Assembly (NCBI GenBank): GCA_905221605.1
Contig: CAJNDS010002394.1
Location: 186,001-250,000 of the forward strand
Length of the DNA: 64,000 bases
Direction: 5' to 3'
From: Symbiodinium natans
Lineage: Eukaryota; Sar; Dinophyceae; Suessiales; Symbiodiniaceae
Under the pieces are notes generated by a model. The model was not told where the DNA came from. It saw only the letters and a list, made by a program, of their open reading frames with translations, and did not search any database. Position numbers and translations under genes: made by a program. Position 1 is the stretch's first letter. Each line of letters begins with the position of its first letter. This document shows positions 42,677 through 52,517 of the stretch, piece after piece.

Positions 42677-42721
42677 ATATATATATATATATATGTACCA
42701 GGGTCAACTCCAAAGTAGGGA
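42573..42721 (+). repeat. Family K foldback with (TA)n expansion
   Basis: It shares GGTTCTGGGTTCCTAGTATA, ACTTATACCTAAAC and CAACTCCAAAGTAGGG with the elements after the two membrane-protein genes. A TA microsatellite (42644-42695) has expanded inside this copy. Confidence 0.8.
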
Positions 42722-42906
42722 AACACCTACAGTAGCTCTACACTCCTGGGCTCTGGTCTTGAGGCATTCGGACATCTTTAAACCCGAAGGGCTTCCGAGC
42801 AACTGCCCCAGGGCTTCTAAGCTCTTCCCCGGGAGAGGGCCCTTAAGTGCGCAGAAGAAAAGAAGAGAAGGACGAGAGAGAAGTACGACTGATGATGTGC
42901 CAAAGT

Positions 42907-44522
42907 TTTTCTGGCTTGGGTGACGGAATTACGGAGATATTCGGTCCTTCATCTACCGGGTATGTCACCGTTACAGGGTCGGAGTGCCTTCTGCGCCCCC
43001 TAAAGCCCCCAAACCCTAAACCTGCCCTAAAACCCCCAAAGCGCAAAGCCCCCTGAATTATGAGCCTCCCCCTACCCTAGTACCCCTTTTGTTTCCCCAA
43101 ATAGTGACTAGAATCACCCTTAATGTCGGAAACCCCCAAATACACCCCTGAAGCCCTACGCCCCTAAACCCTAAACCCTAAACCCTAAACCCTAAACCCT
43201 AAACCCCAAAATCTGTTGAGGGGGTTGAGGAATCAATAGGGTGTAGAATTGATTTGAAAGGCCTAGTGGGGCCCCACCTGCGGCATCTGCCGGAGCCTCA
43301 GCCGGCGGTGAGGGTTTAGGGTTTAGGGTTTAGGGTTTAGGGCTTAGGGTTTAGGGTTTAGGGTTTAGGGTTTAGGGTACGAGTTTATAGGCTCAGTAAA
43401 GGATGTCGACGTTCCTACAAGCGTAAACTTTTCAAAGCTCAGGGAAAGCGGCATACAGGAATTCCGCGAATTCATGGACTGGGAGAGTTAAGTGGGTGGT
43501 TTGGGGTAGGGGGTTTAGGATTTAGGGTAGAGGGTTTAGGGTTCTTGGTAACCCAGTGGTGCCCTTATGGTTCAAGGTGCCCTTACAACTCTACCAGAAA
43601 AGGGTGCCAATACAATGTGGTTGGTCGGCTGCCAAAGTTAAGTGGGTATTCGGGCCTGTTAAGGCCCATCGGGTCACTTTTTCTTCTGTGGGCTCCTTTT
43701 AGGGTCTTTAGGGTTTAGGGTTTTCAGGGTTTTAGGGTTTTCAGGGTTTTGGTTGTTTAAGAATTTTGGAGTTTAGGGTTTTGAGGGTGTTTTAAGGTTT
43801 TTCGGGATTAGGGGCTTGAAATACGGCCCTAGGGTACCCATGCACGAATTCGAGGAGCATTGAAGGCATCTTGAGAGGTAGGTCGGATCCCGCAGGATGT
43901 TGGTGTTCATGACGGTCAAGGCTTCAAGAAAAGGTTATGGCGTGGATGAATATTACCCGCCTTAAGCCGTAAACCCTAAACCCTAAACCCTAAACCCTAA
44001 ACCCTAAACCCTAAACCCTAAACCCTAAACCCTAAACCCTAAACCCTGATGTAGTTTATCGTCTAAGCATCAGTAGAGTTTCATCCTCGGGTGCCGTTTG
44101 GGCCCAAAAACTAAAACTCAAACTCGCAAACCTGAACCCTCAGCTCAACCCTACAGGGTGGGACCCCCTTACTATACTAACTGTAGTTACGGGACTTATA
44201 ACCTAATTTAGGATCCTTATAACCCAATTTGGGGCTCTTATAACTCTACTTATAACTAGGGGGCCCCACCTTGTAGGCCCTAGGCAACCCTAACCCTTCA
44301 AGTCCCAAGCCCCTGAACACATTGGGTTTAGGGTTTGGGGTTTGCGGTTTAGTGGGTTGTGGGTTTAGGGTTTAGGGTTTCGGGTTTCGGGTTTAGCCGG
44401 GATTTGGGGTTTGTTTCCCACAGACACAGGTTCGAGCCCCCAAAGACCCACACATGGAATCCTTCCGTCTGAGGTGTGCCAGGGTGCCCGGCCCCATTCT
44501 GAGCCAGGTGCCAGGCGCATGA
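42907..44522 (+). CDS. Exon series with several gene ends
   Basis: Candidates are 42907-42961 (GLGDGITEIFGPSST, donor GTATGT); 43267-43307 (WGPTCGICRSLSRR, donor GTGAGG; CxxC could bind metal); 43391-43491 (NFSKLRESGIQEFREFMDWE, then TAA); 43833-43877 (CTNSRSIEGILR, donor GTAGGT); 43897-43965 (begins ATG, VFMTVKASRKGYGVDEYYPP, then TAA); 44079-44114 (FHPRVPFGPKN, then TAA); 44424-44522 behind a strong GTTTCCCACAG acceptor (RAPKDPHMESFRLRCARVPG, then TGA). Four stops imply several short genes or alternative frames. I cannot assign them. No family recognised. Confidence 0.3.
43967..44048 (-). repeat. CCCTAAA array
   Basis: About eleven perfect CCCTAAA units between two candidate exons. Confidence 0.95.
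44151..44277 (+). repeat. Family C foldback, copy 3
   Basis: It is nearly identical over its length to the copy at 35327, and it lies only about 450 bp from the oppositely oriented copy 4. Confidence 0.9.
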
Positions 44523-44732
44523 GAGCGCATGGCTTGTTTAGGGTTCCCAGGACCCTAAACCCTAAACCCTAAACCCTAAACCCTAAACCCTAAACCCTAA
44601 ACCCTAAACCCAGGACAACGGGGGACCCTTAAAAGGGAACCCTTCTGAGCCCTCTTCTGGCTCTCTTAAAGACCTAAGGAACCGTGTTGAGAAGGTCTCT
44701 CTCCCCCAAGGGACCCCCTAATCCTATCCCCC

Positions 44733-44859
44733 CTACAAGGTGGGGCCCCCTTAGTTATAAGTAGAGTTATAAGAGCCCCAAATTGGGTTATAAGGATCCT
44801 AAATTAGGTTATAAGTCCCTTAACTACAGTTAGTATAGTAAGGGGGCTCCACCCTGTAG
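44733..44859 (-). repeat. Family C foldback, copy 4 (reverse orientation)
   Basis: CTACAAGGTGGGGCCCCCTT begins it and it ends in CTCCACCCTGTAGG. It is the reverse complement of copies 1-3 and can pair with copy 3. Confidence 0.9.
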
Positions 44860-46341
44860 GTTTGTAAGTCTTGGATTTATGAGGGCTCAGCCCCTTGCAG
44901 AGTTTGCGGGGCTTGTGGGGTGCACGAATCCCCCTAAAACCCGAGACCCAAATCCCTTAAACCCTTGAACCCTTAAACGGCATTTCTAGGGCTCTTGGGG
45001 CTTTTAGGGTCTTGGGGACTCAAAGAGTCGAAGGGGGCTTCTAGGTCTTGTAGATGTGTAGGGCTTCATAGGGTCCTTACTTGGAGGTCACGGTGGTAGA
45101 AATGTCCGGGTTTAGGGTTTCGGGTTTAGGGAGGTGGGTTTCGAGATAGGCATTGTTCTTCCACATTAGAAGAAACCCCAAAATCCCTAAGACCCCAAAA
45201 CCCCAAAGCTTCAGACCTTAACCCGCAACAGAAACCCCAAAACCCCACAACCCTAGACCCCAAAACTCTGCCTCCACATCCCCAAAACTCTAAACCCCCA
45301 AAGCCCAAAACCTCCAACCCTCAGCCCTAAACCCTAAACCCTAAACCCGAAACCCTAAACCCTAAACCCTAAACCCTAAACCCTAAACCCTAAACCCTAA
45401 ACCCTAAACCCCACCCTTAAACCCCTAAACCTTCGGAGCCCCGCAGGGTCCTCGATCCTGGACTCAAGAGTCGATGATGGCGAGGCGAGAGGGGGGGGAG
45501 TCGTTCGGGGAGGCATCTTAGGGTTTAGGGTTTAGGGTTTAGGGTTTAGGGTTCAGGGTTTCGGGTTTAGGGTTTAGAAGGGTTTAGGGTTTAGGGTTTG
45601 GTTGGGGTGAGGGTTGTAGATCTTGGGGTTGAGGCTTTAAAGGGTGTCAGGGTATTAGGTATTGGGTCAGCAGGCTCAGCGAAGCCCCCCAGCCCTACCC
45701 TATCACCTCAAAAGGAGGTCAGTTGCAGAGGTCTCTAGATCTGCAAGAACAGTCCCTTTAAACACCCTGAAAAATTGATATTTTTTTTTTTTTTTTTTGG
45801 GGGGGGGGGGGGGGGGCAGGGGTGGGTCAATGCCAAACCCTATACAGGTTATAAGAGAAGCCCTTTTGTAGGCTTCCTTCAGGCTTTTCTGGGACCGTTG
45901 CACCCGAACCATACCCCATCGCCCCCAAGCCCTAGACGCCAAATCCCGAATCCACAGCCCTAAACCCAGAACCCTAAACCCTAAACTTAGGGTTTAGGGT
46001 CTAGGGTCTAGGGTCTAGGGTTTAGGGTTTAGGGTTTCGCCGTATAGAACCCACAAGCACTAAATCCCAACATCCTTAGCCCCTAAACCCCCCTAAGCCT
46101 GACACACTGGGCCTGAGATCCCCAACGTGTCTATGGGTTGTATACTTGGTAGACTCCAGATGTGGCGGGAGGGGGGGGGGGGGGGGGGTTGGGTTTAGGG
46201 TTTAGGGTTTAGGGTTCAGGGTTTAGGGTTTAGGGTTTAGGGTTCAGGGTTTAGGGTTTAGGGTTCAGGTTTCAGGGTTCAGGGTTCAGGGTTCAGGGTT
46301 TGGGGTTTAGGGTTTAGGGTAGGGCCGCTCTCTCCCCCCAG
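44860..46341. other. Repeat-rich stretch with ambiguous exon candidates
   Basis: A GC-rich block at 45439-45508 after GCCCCGCAG is open in two frames (one with SWTQESMMARREGG, one with SSILDSRVDDGEARG) and cannot be assigned. The stretch also holds CCCTAAA arrays (45326-45413, 45960-45985), TTTAGGG arrays (45520-45598, 46191-46320), a T(18)G(18) junction at 45781-45816 and a G run at about 46170-46188. Confidence 0.5.
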
Positions 46342-46437
46342 CAGGCTCGCAAGAGGCGGATTGCGAACTCCCACATTTTGCGGGAGGACGGCCACGTGGC
46401 GACGTTTGGGGCAAGCCCTTGCTTAGCTCCGCTTTAA
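46342..46437 (+). CDS. Terminal exon of an unidentified gene
   Basis: It has the best pyrimidine-tract acceptor in the window (CTCTCTCCCCCCAG). 31 codons include RKRRIANSHILREDGHVATF, then TAA at 46435-46437. It is basic, and no family was recognised. Confidence 0.5.
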   Translation, partial: QARKRRIANSHILREDGHVATFGASPCLAPL

Positions 46438-46715
46438 GAATTCAACAAGGCATGTCCCAAGCACACAAGATGTTTTTTGGGCGTAAGAAAATAGCCTCAA
46501 ACCCATGAAAAGGGCCGTGATGTTACGCATCTTGGGGTTTGTAGACTCTGATGGACCACTCCCCATGTAGTCTAGGACCAGAGAAGGCCCTTGGTTCCTC
46601 TTTCTTTTAGGGCCTCCCGTATACGCCCTTCTAACGTCAAGAAGGGCACCCTTTTTTTAATCCCTGGGGGATTGAAACCTGAACCTAATCCCTAATCCCT
46701 GAACCTTAAGCCCTA

Positions 46716-47017
46716 AACCCCAAACCCCAAACCCCAAACCCCAAACCCTAAACCCTAAACCCTAAACCCTAAACCCTAAACCCTAAACCCTAAACCCTAA
46801 ACCCTAAACCCTACACCTAAACCCTAAACCCTAAACCCTAAACCCTAAACCCTAAACCCTAAACCCTAAACCCTAAACCCCCCTAAAAAACCCTAAACCC
46901 TAAACCCTAAAAACCCTAAACCCTAAACCCTAAACCCTAAACCCTAAACCCTAAACCCTAAACCCTAAACCCTAAACCCTAAACCCTAAACCCTAAACCC
47001 TAAACCCTAAACCCTAC
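46716..47017 (-). repeat. Longest CCCTAAA array in the window
   Basis: About 300 bp of CCCTAAA units, with a few CCCCAAA and CCCTAAAAA variants and one CCTACAC unit. It ends 24 bp before the candidate first exon at 47042. Confidence 0.95.
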
Positions 47018-47045
47018 CTACAACAGTTGCACAGTCTTTAGCTCC

Positions 47046-48257
47046 ATGCCCGCCATGCCCAAGTTCGTGCGCTCCACGAGTAAGTAACCTAAAACCTGGA
47101 AGCCGTGAGCCTCCAGGGTTTAGGGTTTAGGGTTCAGGATTTAGGGTTTAGGATATAGGGTTTAGGATTTAGGGTTTAGGATTTAGGGTTTAGGATTTAG
47201 TTCGCCCAAGGCGCTTGGGACCTCAAAGCCCCATGACATGAGATGCCAGAACCCTCCATAGAAGGTACCAGTTCCTCTGTAGGAGGGTCCTTGGAGCCTC
47301 AGGGGGTTTTGGGGTTTAGGGGTTAGGGTTCAGGGGGGTAGCTGCGAGCTTTTTCCTGCAACCCCTTCTTGAGAAACCTGCAGACTTGCCCTTTTCGGTG
47401 AAAGATTAGGGTTCTCAACAACACAAACTGAGGAAAAAAGGTTTCGGGTTTAGGGTTCAATTAGGTTTTAGGGTTTTAGGGTTTAGGGAACCCCAAAGAA
47501 ACAAATGTCCTACGACAATCTACAGTGCCTGCACGCCTCCTGCTTGAGACATACCTGACCAGGCATCGTTGAGACGGTGCTTGTTGCATGGCATGCGAAG
47601 CATGCACAGTTTGCGAGAAATCTTCATTTGAATGCGGAAGGAAGAGGGTATAAGTGCCCAGCCTAGATATGTCTGTAGTAAGCATTGGCTTTACTAGGGT
47701 CTCGCAGTGCGATTCAACTCCAGTTCTTCTTTTGCCGAGCCATCTCAAGCCCCCAAAACCCTAAACCCTAAACCCTAAACCCTGAACATGATTCGTGCAG
47801 CCGAAGGTATGTTCAGTCCTTCTGCCCAGATATGACAGTTCCGCGGGCTGGGTCCAATGTTTGGACGCACATCTTCCGACTAGGCCTCAGGGTTTAGCAT
47901 TCAGGGTTTAGGGTTTAGGGTTGAGGTTTTACCTGAAGTGAGAAGAGATTTCTGTTGGACCCGACCGATGCCGTCGGCCGGTAGCTTCTCAGGCAGCATG
48001 CATCAGCAATTTCGGTGCATGAGCCCTGCTTCCTGGAGTGCGTCCGCCGTCTTCTACAGGTGAGGCTCTTGGCAAAGCCAGGAGGACACAACGCTGCAGC
48101 GATGATCCTCGGCAGAAGTATATCCTTTGTACAACCATGGGGACTTAGGGGTTGGGGTTTAGGGGGTATAGGGTTTAGGGGGCGCCCCCTCAATCCCAAA
48201 GCCATAACGAGTTGGGGCGAGCTGGTACTGTGGGACACAGGCCCTGCTGAACTTTAA
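47046..48257 (+). CDS. Small five-exon gene, phase-consistent (85 aa)
   Basis: Exons are 47046-47079 (ATG, MPAMPKFVRST, donor GA|GTAAGT), 47349-47397 (CNPFLRNLQTCPF, donor GTGAAA), 47830-47891 (YDSSAGWVQCLDAHLPTRPQ, acceptor TTCTGCCCAG), 47993-48059 (HQQFRCMSPASWSASAVFY, donor CAG|GTGAGG) and 48212-48257 (WGELVLWDTGPAEL then TAA). Lengths total 258 nt and every junction agrees in phase. Donors are closer to consensus than in most genes here. In exon 4 another frame is also open (HEPCFLECVRRLLQ), so that exon's frame rests on phase alone. The protein is Cys- and Trp-containing and unrecognised. Confidence 0.55.
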
Positions 48258-48484
48258 ATCCGGGAGCACCGCCTGGCTGTTTTCAGTAGCGATGCTCGGA
48301 ATGACGATGCAGCTCGAAACCTTTCCGGATAGCTTAAGGCCATAGGAAATAGTAATAATAGGGTTTAGGGTTTAGGGTTTAGGGTTTAGGGTTTAGGGGA
48401 TAACCCTAAAACCCGAACCCCCCAAAAGGCCCGCATCCCTACGGCCCAAACTCGAAACCCTCAACACCCGGCTCCACGCAGCAG

Positions 48485-49634
48485 CGTGCAAGCCGGCAGG
48501 AGATGTTGTAGGCCAACCCAGCTCAGTTCTGTTGTCAGCTTTAGGGTTTAGGGTTTGGGGTTTGGGGTTTGGCGAACGAACACGTAAAACCTCTGCCCCC
48601 CTATTCTGACAAGCTGCCTAGCTACGTCACGGGCCTCGAAAGGTTCCGAAGTTTTCAGGTAGGGTTTAGGGTTTAGGGTTTAGTAGGGGGTTTAGCAAGC
48701 CTACAGTAAACTCAAATCCACATGAACCTCCCCGAAACCGAAAACCCGTGCCCGTAAACCCTTAAAGCTATGAAGCTCTATAAACCCTTAATCCTTAAAA
48801 GACTTAGTAACCGCAAGCCCTAAACCCTAAACCCCTAAACCCTAGACCCTAAACCCTAAACCCTAAACGAACCTGACCCCCACCCGCACGGACTCGAGAG
48901 AGCAGAGGACGGGCCGCCCCTGGGAAGTTGGCATGGCGCCTGGCAGCTCCGCGCCCCTCCGCCGGGGATTAGGGTTTAGGGTTAGGGTTTAGGGTTTAGG
49001 GTTTAGGGTTTAGGGTTTAGGGTTTAGGGTTTAGGGTTTAGGGTTTAGGGGTTTCGGGAGGGTAGGGTTTAGGGTCCAAGGTTCAGGGCTTTAGGGTTTC
49101 TTCGTAGCCCAGCGGTGCTCTTTTTACGGCCTGTGCATCACTGTGTTATGCATGCTTCCTCCAGGGTTTAGGGTTCAGGGGAAACCCGAAACCCTGCTTA
49201 TGGGCCATGGATCGAAGCTGTGGACACAGTTGGTTCCGAGGCTTTGATTGTTCTGAGATCTGTACTGATACACCGGCACGAAATGGGGAGTTTAGTTTTT
49301 TGGAGGGGAAGCGGCACTTGGAGTCTAGGGCGGACTCATGTCTAAACCCAAACCCCAAACCCTAACCCTGAACCCTAAACCCTAAACTACAGACCCTACC
49401 CTAAAACTCCCGATCCTAAGCCCATGAGGGCCCCTGCTTCTGAGGCCAATCCGTCGGTGGGTCCCTGACTACTGGATGGCGGCTGAAAGCGCCAACAAAG
49501 AGCCAGTGCATGTGTTGCAGCGCTTGGCTGCAATCGTCGCTCTCAACCAGCATTGTAAAGCACACTTTGTGCACACACCGCGCCGAAACCAGAAACCTAA
49601 ACCCCCTCGCAGCCCGAAGCCACACCGTGTTTGA
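48485..49634 (+). CDS. Unidentified gene with a long terminal exon
   Basis: Exons are 48485-48507 (RASRQEM, donor GTAGGC), 48622-48658 (YVTGLERFRSFQ, donor GTAGGGTTTAGGG), 48906 to about 48964 (GRPWEVGMAPGSSAPLRR, frame less sure) and 49445-49634, a 63-codon terminal exon (WVPDYWMAAESANKEPVHVL ... PPRSPKPHRV then TGA). The first two join in phase (TT + C). The terminal exon's acceptor is TTCTGAG. The basic, proline-rich tail is partly from a CCTAAACCC unit. The first exon and start are unknown. No family recognised. Confidence 0.45.
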
Positions 49635-49702
49635 AAAGATTCATCCTAAAGTCGGCATCTAAGTGGTCAAGTTTTTCAAACTTCTCGTTGCTTCTAGATT
49701 CT

Positions 49703-49950
49703 AGATCTGCTTGTCACTGACAATGCTGTGAGCGCTATAGCATCAACGAAAGTACCGAAGGGGCTGCCTTTCCATGGTTGCTTGGCACAGTTTTCGTGCA
49801 TGCCGTTTTGTGCGCGTTCGTTTTCAACGGATGCGCTACCGAGGAACCAGCAATCTGCAAATCCAGAACCCTGCTTGCTCCGAGCAAGGCCTCGATTAAA
49901 AAAGAATAGAGTATGCACTGCCTTTCAGTATCGGTTACCAAAACCCCGCC
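49703..49950 (+). CDS. Open frame of uncertain reality
   Basis: This long + strand frame follows TTCTAG and contains VTDNAVSAIASTKVPKG and RSFSTDALPRNQQSANPEPC before running into a C-rich tract, where it becomes polyproline. The opposite strand is also open. Third-position composition is not strongly biased. It could be a real exon or an old mobile-element fragment. Confidence 0.25.
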
Positions 49951-50022
49951 CCCCCACCCCCCCACCCCCCACCCCCCCCCCCCCCCACCCCCCCCCCCCC
50001 ACCCCCCCCCCCCCCCCCCCCC
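49949..50022 (-). repeat. C-rich (C6-16 A)n tract
   Basis: A mostly C tract is interrupted by single A residues at six to twelve base intervals, probably an expanding homopolymer. Confidence 0.9.
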
Positions 50023-50164
50023 TTCTCCACACTTGTTTCAGCACCTAAGGACCTAAGCATTATAGGGGGGTTTTTAATCGAGGGCGGAGGGGGGGAACTA
50101 CTCCCCACTACTCCCTAAGGCTCCCTAAGCTTCCCTAAGGTTCCCCAGGTACCTACCCAACCAG

Positions 50165-50385
50165 GCCGGAGGATACACTTTTGACAACAGCGCATCCTTT
50201 GAGAAGACCTGTGTGCACTGCTGCTTTGGCAGGTTTTGGGCCTATAGCGGCAGGTAGGCACATGCTGCCTGGATCGGCGACTCCCCTTTACCAAAAGCAG
50301 TTTAAACGCTCGAGATGCCAAATTTTGTCCGTGGAAAACAAAGGCTCCTGCGCGCGCTTGCCTGGCTCTGCACCCTAAACCCTAA
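50165..50385 (+). CDS. Last two exons of an unidentified gene
   Basis: 50165-50253 (GGYTFDNSASFEKTCVHCCF, donor CAG|GTAGGC) joins in phase to 50301-50385 (ARDAKFCPWKTKAPARAC ... ALHPKP then TAA). The intron is only 47 nt. Cys pairs (CVHCC, FCPW) hint at metal binding, which is inference. The stop is again the TAA of a CCCTAA telomeric unit. Confidence 0.45.
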
Positions 50386-50772
50386 ACCCTGAACCCTACA
50401 CAACCCGGCAGACCCTGCCAGCCCTGTCAATCCTAAACCCTCTCAACCCTAAACCCTCAATAGGACCGCAAACGCCAAGGGGCATAAGGAGGGACCCCAT
50501 AGAAGGGACCCTTAATCTTCTTCCCCTACATAACCCCCCCCCAATATACAAATAATATATATATATATATGTATGTATATATGGAGATGCATGTATATAA
50601 ATATATATGTATATATGCATATATACACACCTTATATAGTCCCTATATACTTCAGTAGCCCTCTAACAAACCTCTAAATGGCCAAAAATGAACCCCTGAA
50701 ATCGCTAAGCCCTAAAACCGACAACCACTCAGAGGATGACACATTTAGGGTTTAGGGTTTAGGGAAAAACCG

Positions 50773-50804
<32 letters not shown>

Positions 50805-51192
50805 TACGCACCTCATGCACGCTCATTTGATGTGCGCAGAGAGTCCTTTTGAAGTTCAAGCCCACGACATCTCAGTCTGGCCACCCCAAGACCTTTCCAT
50901 CGTAAAATCAAAAAACCCCAAGACCCTGACCAGTGTTTAGGATTTCGGGTTTGGGGTTGAAGGTTTAAGATTTGGGGTTTAGGGCCCAAAGCTCTCCACT
51001 CCAACAACCCCATCTCGCCATACCTTGCGACCCCAACCAATGTACTCTTTCACAGGTTCCGGGAAAAAACCTACAAATCACTCTAAACCCTAAACCCTAG
51101 ACTCTAAACCCTAAACCCTAACCCCTAAACCCTAAACCCTAAACCCCAAACCCCAAACCCCAAACCACCCCCCCTCTCTTTAACCACTTTAG
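50386..51192. other. Non-coding stretch with TA microsatellite and 32-base poly-C
   Basis: (TA)n-rich sequence at 50548-50632, a 32-base C run at 50773-50804, sparse telomeric units and no supported exon. Confidence 0.6.
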
Positions 51193-51233
51193 TGGAGATC
51201 TCGGTGTCCAGCCCCGTTGCGCGGCAGCGGGCG
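51193..51233 (+). CDS. Candidate exon
   Basis: The acceptor CTCTCTTTAACCACTTTAG is good. 13 codons EISVSSPVARQRA, donor GTGTGCC. A possible downstream partner at about 51702-51743 starts MALQKRAIAALRT then TGA, but another frame there is also open. Confidence 0.3.
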
Positions 51234-52134
51234 GTGTGCCTTTGAGCTGCTGGGCTGAATCTGGCATGTCCCCTAATCTCGACACCCTAAACCCTAAAAC
51301 CTAAACCCTAAACTCAAGGCCTAGGCCGCCCCCCTACAGTGGGGGGGCGGCGCCTAAGCCCCTCGACGTCGATGGCACAAGTCGACCCAGCTCGTTCGCC
51401 CGCCTCCCACAGCTCGGCCACGATGGGCCCGTCACCCAAACCCGGAGTACCAAGCTTCTGAAAAAGTGTTTTCCTCCACTACAAGGGCCCAGCCCCCCCC
51501 CCCCCCTCGCCGCAGCGTGCAATTGCTGCCCAAGCAAAAAAAACGGCCCTGAGCCGCCCCCCCCCCCCCCTGGCCTGGCCTGGAAACCCTCTAGAACCTC
51601 TCTTTTTGTATGCAGCTGAAAGTAAGCGATTGTCATGAGTGTCGGCCCTAAATCCTAAACGGAATAGGTTTGGGTGGTTTTACCACCTCGGACGTATTAG
51701 ATGGCCCTCCAAAAGCGGGCCATAGCTGCTCTTCGCACCTGACGAGGCATTCGTGCCTCTGCTGCATCCAAACCTTCACAGCATCTACGCTCTATTACAG
51801 CAAACCCTAAACCCTAAACCCTAACCCTGAACCCTGAACCCTAAACCCTAAACCCTAAACCGATATTTTGCAGGCCCTCTAGGTCATTTGAGGGATCCCA
51901 AGACTCGAAGAACCCTAAACCCTAAACCCTAAACCCTAAACCCTAAACTCTAAACCCTAAACCCTAAACCCTAAACCCTAAACCCTAAACCCTAAACCCT
52001 AAACCCTCCCCGAGGGTTTATATACGGGCTTTGGGGTTGGGTTTAGTGGATTTGGGGTTTCAGGGGCTTGAGGTCAGGCTTTGAGCAAGTAGGGGCTTTG
52101 TGTTTAGGACTCAAGATGACCTTCGCTGCCTGAG

Positions 52135-52188
52135 CTGTCCCGACTCAAAGAAGAAGAGTTGAGCTGGTATGCTCGGGCCGTGCTTAGA
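52135..52188 (+). CDS. Candidate exon, amphipathic helix
   Basis: TGAG acceptor, 18 codons LSRLKEEELSWYARAVLR, donor GTAGGG. An overlapping frame (DDLRCLSCPDSKKKS, stop) is also open, so the frame is not certain. Confidence 0.35.
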
Positions 52189-52517
52189 GTAGGGGGGGGG
52201 GGGGGGGGGTAGTTGGGGTGAAGGAAGTCTACGGAATCAGTGGGCTTCAAGGCTCTTGGCTCCTTGTTCGATCTTTGAACCCGGCGCCCAGCGGAGGGAG
52301 CTGAGATCGGGGTCTCGGCTATGGTCCTAGAGCCTGAGTTTTGGGTTTAGGGTTTAGGGTTGCACATGTTAGGTTCCCGCACCCTGGAGAACCAGAAACA
52401 GGTTCTTTGCCCATTCTCAGGTTTAGCACGTGGAGTGCAAAGCTTCCTGAATCCTAACCCTAAGCCCTAAACCCTAAACCCTAGCCTGAAATCCTGAGCC
52501 TGAATGGCCCTAAAGAC

